Shown in pieces: positions 15,119 through 24,600 of a stretch of 33,652 nt of DNA. Made by a program: the position numbers and the translations under genes. This DNA comes from Lachnospiraceae bacterium MD329. GTDB taxonomy: Bacteria > Bacillota > Clostridia > UBA1381. The stretch covers positions 9,886 to 43,537 of the forward strand of contig VIQV01000017.1 in NCBI GenBank assembly GCA_010206265.1, read 5' to 3'. Every line of letters begins with the position of its first letter. Position 1 is the first letter of the stretch. A model generated the notes under the pieces. That model was not told where the DNA came from, ran no database searches, and worked only from the letters and a program-made list of their open reading frames with translations.

Positions 15119-16133
15119 TGAAGTACAAAACAGAATATTAAAAAGAAGAACGCCTGTAAACGCTGCATTAACTAATATCAGTACAGCGTATTTCCAGAAA
15201 TTGACAGGTGGTGCAACGTCATTTTTCCCTGAAGTGCCGGTTGATGTTTCTACTGACATATATTATAAGTTCTCAAAAGAGGATTTGTTGAGAGATGATG
15301 TGCAGAGAAAACCTATGCTTGGTAAGGTTGACGCAACAGTAATCGGTTATGATACTGATACTTACAGATGTGAACCTGACCAGGTTATTTTGGGATATGA
15401 TGACCTTTATCAATCAGACCTTGAAAGAAAAGGCGCAAAGGGTATTTTAAGATTAAGGCAGAATAAATCTCGTATTATTGCAGAAAAAATATTTATACAT
15501 CAGAACAAGGACTTTGCAAAAGGCTTTTTCAGAAAAGGGGTATGGGGCGAAGACCTTATCGGCGGTGCGTCTGCAAGTACGTCAGGGGTAGATTTTGTGT
15601 CATTTGATAACAGTAATTCAGACCCTATCGGATATATTACTGATTGTATAACTTCAATGAAAAAATCAACAGGAAGAATACCAAATAAACTTGGTTTAGG
15701 TCAGAGAGTATTTGATGCCCTGATTAAGCACCCCGATATTATGAACAGAATAATTTATGGCGGAACGGCGGACAATCCAGCGACAGTTACTACTAAGGCA
15801 CTTGCTACAATTTTAGGTGTAGACGAAGTTATTGTATTTGACGCTATCTGGAATAGTGCTAATCTTGGCGAAGAAGCTAATATGGGATTTGTTTGTGATG
15901 AAAATGCTATGCTGCTTGCATATGCTACAAATACACCTATGATTGATGAAGCAACGGCAGGTTACACGTTCCGTTGGGATATGGGTACAGAGTCTACGCT
16001 TCCGATTATTGAATGGGAAGGCGAAGAGGGTACATATTCGCATTATATCGGCGGTATGGTATCGCAGGATATGAAAGTCATATGTAAGGATTTAGGTATG
16101 TATTTTTCAAATGCCGTAACACCTAAAGAATAA
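15108..16133 (+). CDS. Major capsid protein (HK97-fold expected)
   Basis: 341 aa from ATG 15108 after GAGGAGGTAAAG. Includes an N-terminal NISTAYFQKLTGGATSFFPE, an E-loop-like charged middle, the helix LGLGQRVFDALIKHPDIMNR and the segment TILGVDEVIVFDAIWNSA, typical of Firmicutes myophage/siphophage major capsid proteins. Size and location after the decoration gene fit. It should be the most abundant virion protein. Confidence 0.88.
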   Translation: MPNNEVQNRILKRRTPVNAALTNISTAYFQKLTGGATSFFPEVPVDVSTDIYYKFSKEDLLRDDVQRKPMLGKVDATVIGYDTDTYRCEPDQVILGYDDLYQSDLERKGAKGILRLRQNKSRIIAEKIFIHQNKDFAKGFFRKGVWGEDLIGGASASTSGVDFVSFDNSNSDPIGYITDCITSMKKSTGRIPNKLGLGQRVFDALIKHPDIMNRIIYGGTADNPATVTTKALATILGVDEVIVFDAIWNSANLGEEANMGFVCDENAMLLAYATNTPMIDEATAGYTFRWDMGTESTLPIIEWEGEEGTYSHYIGGMVSQDMKVICKDLGMYFSNAVTPKE

Positions 16134-16147
16134 TCGGAGGTGGCAAT

Positions 16148-16642
16148 ATGAGATATATAGCCTTAAAGCCTTGCCGTATAAGCGGTAAGAATTACGAAAA
16201 AGATAATATAATTTTACCTGAGGACTTACCTGCATATGACGCTCAAAGGCTTATAAGATATGGTTTTATAAGCGAGATACCGTATAATGAGGAAGCGATG
16301 GAAGCAATAGAGTTTGCTAAGTTAAAACCGATAATGATAAGTGTGCCGATTTTGTCACTTGATGGAAAAGTGCTTGACTTCTCTGCTGAAGATGTAGCAG
16401 AAGCATTGCGTGTATTGCAGATGTCATCAGAAAGTGCAGTTGCTTACATAAAAGACTGCCAGAATGATATGGTTTGTAATTTGCTTGGGTTTATTGATAA
16501 GCGCAAAGGTGTCTTTGCAACTCTATCAAAACGCTCAGCAAAGAATGACGCAATGTCATCTGAACAGGTTGAGGAAACACCTGAAAAATCTGATATGGAT
16601 AATGCTGAACAGGAGGAAGTAGAAAACGGCGGTGATGAATAA
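16148..16642 (+). CDS. Head-associated hypothetical protein
   Basis: 164 aa after AATCGGAGGTGG. The N-terminus MRYIALKPCRISGKNYEKD, with ILPEDLPAYDAQRLIRYGFI, recurs in proteins between major capsid and connector genes. The C-terminal ~35 residues are acidic and low in complexity (SSEQVEETPEKSDMDNAEQE). The TAATG overlap with the next gene shows coupling. Probably a minor head or neck component; function not established. Confidence 0.65.
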   Translation: MRYIALKPCRISGKNYEKDNIILPEDLPAYDAQRLIRYGFISEIPYNEEAMEAIEFAKLKPIMISVPILSLDGKVLDFSAEDVAEALRVLQMSSESAVAYIKDCQNDMVCNLLGFIDKRKGVFATLSKRSAKNDAMSSEQVEETPEKSDMDNAEQEEVENGGDE

Positions 16643-17040
16643 TGCTTACATACACATATAACCCGAATAATATCGCAAGTAACGGTATTGACCGTTTACG
16701 TTTTGAATTGGGGGATACGACTTTTAACCCTGCCGAGTTGACAGCAGCGTTATCAGATGAAGAATATCAAGCTGTACTTGATATGAATAAGTCGTGGAAA
16801 CGTGCAAAATTAGCGGCATTAGAGGCTATATTGATGAAGTTTGCACATTCTTGCACAACAACAATAGGTCCCGTATCTTATAGCTTTTCAGAAAGAGTAG
16901 AGGCGTGGCAAAATCTTTATAACCGATTAAAAAAAGAATTGAGCGCGTCTTCGCCTCTTTCGTTTGGCGGTGTAGGCGGTAATGAATACCGTCCGCCGTA
17001 TTTTTATGAAGGTATGCACGATAACGGCAGAAAGGGTTGA
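16642..17040 (+). CDS. Head-tail connector protein (gp6-like)
   Basis: 132 aa, ATG overlapping the previous TAA. Helical, with DRLRFELGDTTFNPAELTAA, LSDEEYQAVLD and SYSFSERVEAWQNLYNRLKK, matching the small adaptor proteins that bind below the portal. The C-terminus is Gly/Pro/Tyr-rich. Assigned from the pattern and order in the head-completion region. Confidence 0.72.
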   Translation: MLTYTYNPNNIASNGIDRLRFELGDTTFNPAELTAALSDEEYQAVLDMNKSWKRAKLAALEAILMKFAHSCTTTIGPVSYSFSERVEAWQNLYNRLKKELSASSPLSFGGVGGNEYRPPYFYEGMHDNGRKG

Positions 17041-17045
17041 TTATT

Positions 17046-17399
17046 ATGTTTGTAGCGAATATTGTACCCGGTCAAGGGTTTCAAGAAATACAAATAAAGA
17101 CTAAATCAACCGCTAAATCAGACGCGGGTAGAGTTGTTAATGAGGGTTATAAGCTAACAACAAAGACATTTTGGGGGATTGTCGCTGAGGCAAGTCAGAG
17201 GGAAAAGGAAGAATGGAAACAAAATCAGCACCCTATAACTCATACGGTAGTACAATACGGCGCAGGGGTTAAGGCAAAGGCTACTGATTATTTAGTTTTA
17301 CCTGATGGACGAAGATTTTATGTTCAAGGTGTAGATAATGCAGGTAGTCTGAATGTGTCTATGCTTTACTATGTGGAGGAAAGGTTTGATATAAAATGA
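17046..17399 (+). CDS. Head closure/stopper-like protein
   Basis: 117 aa from ATG 17046, with AGAAAGGG at 17029-17036; an in-frame TTG at 17037 overlaps the previous gene and is less likely. Beta-rich: TTKTFWGIVAEASQREKEEW, HPITHTVVQYGAG and YLVLPDGRRFYVQGVDNAGS, resembling SPP1 gp16-type stoppers that seal the connector after packaging. Its TGA overlaps the next ATG. Confidence 0.65.
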   Translation: MFVANIVPGQGFQEIQIKTKSTAKSDAGRVVNEGYKLTTKTFWGIVAEASQREKEEWKQNQHPITHTVVQYGAGVKAKATDYLVLPDGRRFYVQGVDNAGSLNVSMLYYVEERFDIK

Positions 17400-17755
17400 G
17401 CAGATTACAAATAGTGGTACAGAGTGAAATTGATAAGATAAAAAATCAACTCCCTGACAGAGCTATAAGGGTATCAAACGTATTAAGAGACTCGGTATTT
17501 CACGTTATGGCAGGCGGTGGTGTATCAGCACCGTATGAGCCGCCGGGAGTAAGAACAGGATATTACCGTAATTCTTTTGTTCCTTCGGCAGAAAGCAGTG
17601 GAAATAATCATATATCGCGCGTATCAAGCGACTGTTTTTACGGAGATTATCTTGAAGGCGGTACAAGTAAAATGGAACCAAGACCGCATTGTGAAAGAAT
17701 TGCAGAGGACGCGCTGCTACAAGCTATTTCTATTTATAGCGAACCATATATTTAA
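17396..17755 (+). CDS. HK97 gp10-like head-tail joining protein
   Basis: 119 aa, ATGA overlap with the gene before. It contains RVSNVLRDSVFHVMAGGG, YEPPGVRTGYYRNSF and YGDYLEGGTSKMEPRPHCER, with the G-T-S-K-M-x-x-R-P-H box typical of the HK97 gp10 family. Likely a tail completion or neck protein. Confidence 0.82.
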   Translation: MSRLQIVVQSEIDKIKNQLPDRAIRVSNVLRDSVFHVMAGGGVSAPYEPPGVRTGYYRNSFVPSAESSGNNHISRVSSDCFYGDYLEGGTSKMEPRPHCERIAEDALLQAISIYSEPYI

Positions 17756-17769
17756 CAGGAGGGAAGTAT

Positions 17770-18636
17770 ATGTTTGAGGAGATTTTAAATGAACATCTTT
17801 TAAAATGCAAGGAATTAACAAAGTATTTAACAAGGTTTAATAATGAGCCTGCTATATTCAATCAAAAAGCTCCTGATGATATGTCAGAGGAATGGGAAGA
17901 CGATAATCAATATGGACGATTAGTATTTTTTGTTAATATGCAAGCTGATACAGAAAGAAAAATAAGCGGAACTTTAGAAATAGACGTACATCTGCTAAAT
18001 GAGTTAGAGATTGAAACAATAGCAGAAACGGTCAAAACATATGTAGACGGTTATTTCTTCAGCGGAAAATCAGAAACGATTTTTGCAAAGTGGAACTCTA
18101 CAAGGTATATGGATACCCCTGATAAAAAGGTTACTATTGCGGCAGTGTTGTTTACGCTTATAGCATTCCCGAGTCAGCTTTCGGAAGAGCCTGACCCTAT
18201 AAAACTGGTCAATGAATGGACAAGAGAATTACTTCCTGAGGTTAGGCTTATAGGGTATGATACTGATTTACCTGCTGTATGGAAACCCACAAAGCATAGT
18301 CCAGCGGTGTATTGGCGAAAGGCTAAAGTTTATCTTTGTGAGCGAATACCGAGTATGTTTGCAGGGAATTGGTATACAGCGCAAATGTATGCACATATTT
18401 TTACTGTGGATAGAGAAGTATCAAATGTGCTTGCGGAAAAAATGTGCAATACACTTGATATGCGAAAAGCGTTAAGGTTTAGTGATGATACTTGTATGCG
18501 TGTTGACAATAATAATCAAGTTCAGCCGAACGCTGATGAATTAAGAGTAGGTCAATTATCTGTTGAAGGTGATTATTGCGTACTACGCAAAAAACCTAAA
18601 GCAGAACTATTAAAAAATATCATAATAAATGGATAA
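17770..18636 (+). CDS. Tail terminator-region hypothetical protein
   Basis: 288 aa after AACAGGAGGGAAG. Sequence features such as EPAIFNQKAPDDMSEEW, YGRLVFFVNMQADTERKISG and TLEIDVHL recur in proteins in the tail-terminator slot of Firmicutes myophages. Here it may be two related alpha/beta halves. The C-terminus ends in KKPKAELLKNIIING. Family role not experimentally established; placed by synteny before the sheath gene. Confidence 0.6.
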   Translation: MFEEILNEHLLKCKELTKYLTRFNNEPAIFNQKAPDDMSEEWEDDNQYGRLVFFVNMQADTERKISGTLEIDVHLLNELEIETIAETVKTYVDGYFFSGKSETIFAKWNSTRYMDTPDKKVTIAAVLFTLIAFPSQLSEEPDPIKLVNEWTRELLPEVRLIGYDTDLPAVWKPTKHSPAVYWRKAKVYLCERIPSMFAGNWYTAQMYAHIFTVDREVSNVLAEKMCNTLDMRKALRFSDDTCMRVDNNNQVQPNADELRVGQLSVEGDYCVLRKKPKAELLKNIIING

Positions 18637-18661
18637 AGACATTCCCGAGAATGTCTTTTTT
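18635..18661 (+). terminator. Intrinsic terminator between neck and tail genes
   Basis: GACATTC (18638-18644), loop CCGA, GAATGTC (18649-18655), then six T, with AAA extending the stem base. Perfect 7-bp stem; it overlaps the last codons of the upstream gene. The next gene's ribosome site follows at once, with no promoter between. Confidence 0.88.
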
Positions 18662-18680
18662 GTTTGGAAAGGAGTAAAAA

Positions 18681-18944
18681 ATGGCGGCAAAAACAACAAA
18701 CAAGAATGTTACAGAGGATAAACAGCAGGAAAACATATCTGTTGAGGAAACACAGACTGTCAATTCCGCGCAGGATAATACAGAGTCACAGTATACGATA
18801 GATGAACTTATGGCGGCTGAAAAGGAGCTTGACGCAAATAAGGTCATTATTCGTACAGCGTTAAACAAAACAGAAAAAACACTCTTTACAGTTAAAGAGG
18901 CAAAGGACATTGTAGCAAAATTTAAAAATAAGAAGGTGAATTAA
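18681..18944 (+). CDS. Small tail-region hypothetical protein
   Basis: 87 aa after AAAGGAG. The first ~45 residues are low-complexity polar (Lys, Thr, Glu, Gln); the remainder (YTIDELMAAEKELDANKVII, then LFTVKEAKDIVAKFKNKKVN) is helical. It sits directly before the sheath gene with a 2-base gap. May be a small chaperone or structural accessory; unassigned. Confidence 0.6.
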   Translation: MAAKTTNKNVTEDKQQENISVEETQTVNSAQDNTESQYTIDELMAAEKELDANKVIIRTALNKTEKTLFTVKEAKDIVAKFKNKKVN

Positions 18945-18946
18945 AT

Positions 18947-20362
18947 ATGGGAATGACGTATGAAGACGGAAAAGAGTATTTGCGTCCCGGTGTTCGGAGG
19001 AAGTCAAGTAACGGCAATAACACTAATGCGGTTGCGTCAGCTCGTGACGGTATAGGCGCATTGCCTATCAGTTCCGATTGGGGACCGTTAAATACAGTAA
19101 CCACTCATTATGTGGCAACAGCTGATATGAGTATCAAAAATACATATGGCGGAGGCGGTACTATAAGCGTAGCAAATGCTTATATGGACGGTGGACTGAA
19201 TACTTTGTATCTTGTAAGAATTGGTACAGGCGGTAAAAACGGCAGTCTTGAATTAAAATCAGGTGAGAATACGGCAGTTACGCTGACCTTGAAATATCCC
19301 GGTACATACAAATTTACAGCCTCAATAAGAAGCAAACTCGGAGCAAGTGACATTAAAGAGCTTGTAATATACGATGGTGCAAAGGCGGTAGAAACAACAC
19401 CGTTTGAGGCGGGAGAAAAAGAAATTAACAACTTGGTTGAAGCCGTAGCAAATAGCCGATATGTGACAGCAGACATAGCGGAAGGCGCAACAGGTACATT
19501 GGACGCTATTGCTCAGCAGGTATTTGACGGCGGCGAAAATCCGACAGTTACGACAGCGGACTATATGGAGGCTTTCGAGGCTTTTGAACCGTATTATTAT
19601 AATACAATAGCGCTTGATACTGTTGATAAAGATGTTCAGGCAATGCTAAAGGAATATCTTAAAACAGCATTTAATGACGGAAATCTTGCTATCGCAGTTA
19701 TCGGTGAAAAGGGTAGCGCTGAACTAAGCGACAGAATGAAGAATGCTGCTCAAAATGATGATTATGCAATTATATACTTCGGCAGTGATTATTTTCGTGC
19801 AGATGGAAGTTTGGTGAACGGCGCGGAGGCTATTGCAACCGCAGCGGGTGTTATAGCGTCAACCCCTTCAAATAAGAGCATTACACATATGCAAATGCCG
19901 GGAGCTGTACAGCTTACAGAGCGATTAAAAAATCGTCAATATGAAGAAGCTATCCAAAACGGTCTTTTGCTATTATCTGTTGACCAGAATGGCAATGTAA
20001 TATTTGACAGTGGTTGTAATACGCTTATAAACCCTGATGTTGAAACGCAGGACGACGGCTGGAAAAAAATTAAGCGTGCAAAGGTGCGTCACGAGGCTTA
20101 TTACAGATTGGATTGCGAGATGGATAAACTAATCGGTAAAGTTGACGGCTTGCCTGATGGCATTGCAAATGTTATTCAGAGAGGTCAGGCAGTTCTCGAT
20201 ACAATGGCAGAAGAAAAGAAACTTATTGACCCGATTTTTGCGCTTGATAAAGAATTGGGCTATGGTGCTGATTATGGATATTTCATAATTACAGCGGTAG
20301 ACGCAGATACATTAGAGCGTATTTTCCTTCATTACAAGTGGAAATACAGCGAAAAGTCTTAA
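18947..20362 (+). CDS. Contractile tail sheath protein (XkdK-like)
   Basis: 471 aa. Typical sheath layout: N-terminal YLRPGVRRKSSNGN and GIGALPISSDWGP, a beta-rich middle (GGGGTISVANAYMDGGLNTL), and a C-terminal core with VRHEAYYRLDCEMDKLIGKV and GYFIITAVDADTLERIFLHY. The sheath contracts to drive the tube into the host. Its presence defines the phage as a myovirus. 19 bases separate it from the tube gene. Confidence 0.92.
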   Translation: MGMTYEDGKEYLRPGVRRKSSNGNNTNAVASARDGIGALPISSDWGPLNTVTTHYVATADMSIKNTYGGGGTISVANAYMDGGLNTLYLVRIGTGGKNGSLELKSGENTAVTLTLKYPGTYKFTASIRSKLGASDIKELVIYDGAKAVETTPFEAGEKEINNLVEAVANSRYVTADIAEGATGTLDAIAQQVFDGGENPTVTTADYMEAFEAFEPYYYNTIALDTVDKDVQAMLKEYLKTAFNDGNLAIAVIGEKGSAELSDRMKNAAQNDDYAIIYFGSDYFRADGSLVNGAEAIATAAGVIASTPSNKSITHMQMPGAVQLTERLKNRQYEEAIQNGLLLLSVDQNGNVIFDSGCNTLINPDVETQDDGWKKIKRAKVRHEAYYRLDCEMDKLIGKVDGLPDGIANVIQRGQAVLDTMAEEKKLIDPIFALDKELGYGADYGYFIITAVDADTLERIFLHYKWKYSEKS

Positions 20363-20381
20363 AGATTGGAGGTAAAAGCAT

Positions 20382-20879
20382 ATGGCATATAACAATAATA
20401 ATACTCTTAATGTTACAGAGTTAATGACTGGTAAGGATTGCAGATTATTTGTGCAAAATCCAAACGGAGCGGACAATATTCTATTGGCTGAGATTAACGA
20501 ATTTAAGGTGATTATGACCGTGAATTCAGTGCAGTACCAGCCCGTAGGCTCATTGTTAGAGGGTACAGTGCCGACAGGTGTAACATTTGACCTTACTTTT
20601 ACAGAGGCAGTTATTCGTGATGATGTAATTATGAGTCCGTTGCTTAAAGCAATTCAGAATGGTTATATACCTGTATATCATTTTCAGGGTGCTAATGCGA
20701 AGTTTGACGGTTCTGGCGAGGAGCGTATGACATTTAATTATGCAATGCCTAACGGACAGTTTGGATTGATGAACGCAGTACCGGGAGAAGTTGTAAAGAG
20801 AGAACAGTCATACAGATTGAATGCTATTCCGCGTCTTATTGCAGAAATGGCTTCAAAGTATCTGCCGAGCGTGGCATAA
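20382..20879 (+). CDS. Tail tube protein (XkdM-like)
   Basis: 165 aa after TTGGAGGTAAAAGC. Contains LTGKDCRLFVQNPNGADNI-like N-terminus, EINEFKVIMTVNSVQYQPVG, VTFDLTFTEAVIRDDV and a short C-terminus, matching the tube-protein fold of PBSX-type phages. It forms the inner tube under the sheath. A GC-rich hairpin follows. Confidence 0.88.
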   Translation: MAYNNNNTLNVTELMTGKDCRLFVQNPNGADNILLAEINEFKVIMTVNSVQYQPVGSLLEGTVPTGVTFDLTFTEAVIRDDVIMSPLLKAIQNGYIPVYHFQGANAKFDGSGEERMTFNYAMPNGQFGLMNAVPGEVVKREQSYRLNAIPRLIAEMASKYLPSVA

Positions 20880-20886
20880 AGGTAGC

Positions 20887-20911
20887 GGGGGCATTTAGCC
20901 CCCTTTATAAT
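20887..20911 (+). terminator. GC-rich hairpin with weak T-tract after the tube gene
   Basis: GGGGGC (20887-20892), loop ATTTA, GCCCCC (20898-20903), then TTTATAAT. Stem strong, T-tract only three; it may be a partial terminator or a 3' stabilising hairpin that keeps sheath and tube mRNA above the chaperone gene. Confidence 0.6.
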
Positions 20912-20940
20912 AAAATTATAAGATTATGGAGGAATTTAAA

Positions 20941-21450
20941 ATGGCAAATAACGAAAAAATCACAGGACTTGAAGGGTCAACGAATTTTGAACAGGACGAA
21001 AAAACTCTATTAGCGGCTCTTTTAGAAGCGTCTGACTATAAATCAAATACAGAAGGAAATACAAGAATTATTGCTGTAAAGAAAAATGATATAGTCTTAT
21101 TCCGTTTCAGAGTACGTGCGCTGTCACAGATGGAGGTACAGGCGGCGAGAAAAAAGGCAACAAGAGAGATACCTAACCCTGCGGGAGATAAATTCCCTGC
21201 TATTTCAGGTGAAATGAACCTATCTGAGTATCACAGTAATCTCATTTATACGGCAACGGTTGAGGAAGATAGAAAAAAGGTCTGGAATAATAAATCATTT
21301 ATGGAAAATAAGAATATTCTCAATGCAGAGGAATGTATTGACTTGGTGCTTAAAGGCGGAATTAAGGAAAAGGTTGTTAATGTCATCTTTGAATTGAGTG
21401 GATACGGCAACGAGGATGTCGTTGATGATATAGAATTTATAAAAAACTAA
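20941..21450 (+). CDS. Tail assembly chaperone (XkdN-like), 0-frame product
   Basis: 169 aa from ATG 20941, after GGAGGAATTTAAA; the ATG at 20926 forms part of that ribosome site. Contains KKNDIVLFRFRVRALSQMEV and EECIDLVLKGGIKEKVVNVI, typical of XkdN/gpG-type chaperones that bind the tape measure during tail assembly. It ends in IKN followed by TAA, with the slippery heptamer AAAAAAC forming the last codons. Confidence 0.85.
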   Translation: MANNEKITGLEGSTNFEQDEKTLLAALLEASDYKSNTEGNTRIIAVKKNDIVLFRFRVRALSQMEVQAARKKATREIPNPAGDKFPAISGEMNLSEYHSNLIYTATVEEDRKKVWNNKSFMENKNILNAEECIDLVLKGGIKEKVVNVIFELSGYGNEDVVDDIEFIKN

Positions 21451-21644
21451 GCGACGTCAGTCCAACGCTTAGAAAAGCTATGGATATATTTATATATTCA
21501 GGGTTTCGGACGTTTCCGCACACGGTGTTGGAACTGACAGAAAATCAAAGAAATATGGTGTTTGCAGGTTTTGAAATAGCTAAAGAAAAGAATATGTTAC
21601 CGATTGTATTAGCAAATTTCCCGACAAAGAAAGGAGGCGGTTGA
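20941..21644 (+). CDS. Tail assembly chaperone, -1 frameshift fusion product (gpGT analogue)
   Basis: A -1 slip on A-AAA-AAC (21441-21447) lets ribosomes bypass the TAA at 21448 and read on from CTA 21447 for 65 more codons to TGA 21642-21644, giving about 234 aa: join 20941..21447, 21447..21644. The extension (LSDVSPTLRKAMDIFIYSGF, then ELTENQRNMVFAGFEIAKE) has natural composition and no start with a good ribosome site of its own. It fills the otherwise unexplained gap before the tape measure, as in lambda G/GT and PBSX-like phages. Mechanism established for the family; efficiency here unknown. Confidence 0.85.
21441..21472 (+). promoter_or_regulatory. Programmed -1 frameshift signal
   Basis: Slippery heptamer AAAAAAC at 21441-21447, immediately followed by a hairpin of CTAAGCG (21447-21453) and CGCTTAG (21466-21472), a perfect 7-bp stem with a 12-base loop. 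The usual spacer is a few bases longer; melting of the lower stem would provide it. Confidence 0.82.
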
Positions 21645-21645
21645 T

Positions 21646-24600
21646 ATGGCAAATTCAAGCATAGAAATTGAAATTATAGCGGATTTTAAAGACAATGCAA
21701 CTGATAAAGCAAAAGCATTAAATTCTGAACTTGATAAGCTCGATAAACGAAAGGTCAATGTAGATGTAAATGCTGATAATAAAGCTATAAAAATGGCTGA
21801 TGAATTAGACCGAAAATTCAGTAAGATTGACGGTACAGCAACAAAGTCTATTGATATGGTATCGACAAGGGCAGAAGCAGTCAAGAACGGAATTTCGCCG
21901 ATAAAATTATCAGCCGACACCTCAGAAGTGGATAACGCTCTTAATCGTGTTAAAATGGGAATAGAGGATGTAGGTAAAACAAGCTCGAAAGTGTCCGCAC
22001 AAAATTGGGGATATAACCGTTCTGCTATGGACGCTATTAACCATTATGGCAAGGAGCAAAAAAGTATATGGGTAAATGGTGAGGTATTTCAAGGGTTTAA
22101 TGAAAATTACATTCCTGATACATCAGAAAAACTCAGAATTGCAAAAGTATCAGCTAAAAATTGGGGTTATAATCAAAGCGCAATTGATTTTATGAACGCT
22201 TATGCAGGAGAAGATACCGAAGAGGGAGCAGGGGGTTTTTGGAGTAGAATAAGTCCTGAAATAGATAAAAACCGTACAGTAAAGCGTATGGCAAAAATGG
22301 GACGTATGTATGGGTCAGAGGCTACAACAATAAAAGGTCAGGCTCTTGCAGGAGTAGGAGCTACAACAGGTTTGGCGATAGCAGGTACAGCTTTAGTAAG
22401 TGCGGGCGGTGATTTTATGAATGCTTACGCAAGCGATAACCATAACGATACTGAAAGAAGTATATATCGCGGTTTTACCAAAGGTTTATTGACAGTTGCA
22501 GGCGGAGCGGTAGGTAGCTTTATTGCGCCCGGTGTAGGAACAATGATAGGTGCAGGTATTGGCGGCGGAATTTCAGATTTATTTGGTGATAAACTTGCTG
22601 ACAGTATATCAGGAATACATAAATCAGCTGAGGAATTAAAGCAAGACCGACTTGATGAAATTTTTGGCGATATTGCTATATCGGCGGAGAATTTAAGCAA
22701 GGTTGCTAAAAATATGCTGGGTGATTGGACAACACAGGTAAGTCAAGCTCACAGTCAAGCACTGGCGACGGGGTATTCTTTGCAGGATACTACCAATTCA
22801 TCATATTTTGGAACAGTAGAGAGCGGAAGTAAGCTTGATATTATGGGTAATCTCGGTTTTTATATTCCAAAAGGTAATTTTAGTGCTTACAAAAAACAGG
22901 TATCTGCCTATATGGACGGTATCGAGGAAACAATGACACAGGAAATGTATAACGCATTTATGGTTAATGATGATTTGTTCGGCTATGGGAATTGGGACAC
23001 AACAGAATTAAGCGATAAATGGGAAAGCGCCTTTAAAGCTTTCTATGAGCAGAAGAAAGAACTCAATAAGTATTTGGAACTTGCTTTAAGCGACGGTAAT
23101 TTTTCGCCTGATGAAAGAGAACACGTTTTCGGTATTATACACGGCACACAACAGACAATAACAGGACTAACGCCGAATGAAGGGGAAGTAAAACAAGGTT
23201 CTTTTAATTGGCTTTCTCAAAATGGTATGCTTTCACAGGATAGCTATGATGGACTTCAAAAAGAAATATGGAGTGGTCTTGACAGTACAATTCAAAATGC
23301 TGCCGAAGAAAGAACACGAGCAGGCGGAGGCGAAGAGGCAGACAAAGCGGCTTGGAATACTATACTGACAGAGGCTGACAGAGTTTCTAATGCAAGTCTT
23401 GAAGGACTTAACAGTAAATATGGGGATTCTTTTTATGGGGCAAGGAATACCTATCAAAGTAATGTTCAAGATTTTCTTAATAACACAGGAAAGTATGGCA
23501 ATTTCAGAAAAGATGTTGTAGAAATGTCAAACTATGGAGAAGAAGCTTTTGCAGGTCAAATTCAAGGTATGAATTTTGGTTTTGATAAGATAGATGATAA
23601 GTATAAGATTGATGCAGAGGCGGCATATGCAGGAGTGTCACCATATTTAAGTACACTAGAATCTGCTGTAATACAAGGAAGAGCAAACAATCAAGATGTA
23701 AGCGGATTAACTTCGGACTTGATGAAATATTATGAATATGGTGCTATTGCTGGCGACCCCACTGCAAAACAAAAATATATGGCAGGACTATATGCTGGTG
23801 ACGAACAAATGAATATGCTCATAAATTCACGACTGAATAATGGAGATAGTCAGTATTTGTCAGGAGATTTTAAAAGAGGCTGGGATATATTTTATGGTAA
23901 ATCTAATCCTTCTGACGCATTAAAGCAAGACCCATATGACATTCCTACTGACAATAATGGGAGTGCGACAAGTATACAAAACCAACTGGAGGGACGCCAA
24001 CAGGTAATTGAGCAGTCTACACAAAAAACAGTAAAAGCGATACAAGATAGCACACATAATCAGGCAGAGGCTATCAATGAAAGTAATAATACGATTGAAA
24101 CTCATTTTTCGGCTTATGACCCGACATTACCGTCAATAAAACCACCATCTAATATGAAAGAGGCTTTTCAAGGCTTTGTTGACGGTTTAAAGGACCCGTT
24201 TGCTGAAGCAACAAAAGGTATGGGTGCAGATTTTATAACGGCTTGGCAAGGTTTTATTGACGGTTTAAAAAACCCGACAGGGAATACAGAAATACCTGTA
24301 CAAGTCACTCCAAAATTTCGGGTTAAGGCAGGAAATTTGAACAATTCATTTTCAGGGCTACCTCCTGTTGAGGGTACAGCGAATTATGAACTTGGCACAT
24401 CTCCCGAAGAAGTACCAGACGCTACGGGCGTAGCAAACTATACAGGGAATTTTAGCGGAATAGGACCAGCTCCCACACGTTATGGAAGTGTTATCTATAC
24501 TCCGACGATTAACGGTGCAGCTCCTGATTCGCCGGCGGCTAAATATAATTTAGGCACTTGGCATTGGGCAAACGGTACAGATAATGCTCCTGAAGGTGAC

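Noticed and set aside
20926..20940. ATG 20926 as the chaperone start
   Set aside because: These bases form the ribosome site (ATGGAGGAATTT) for ATG 20941.
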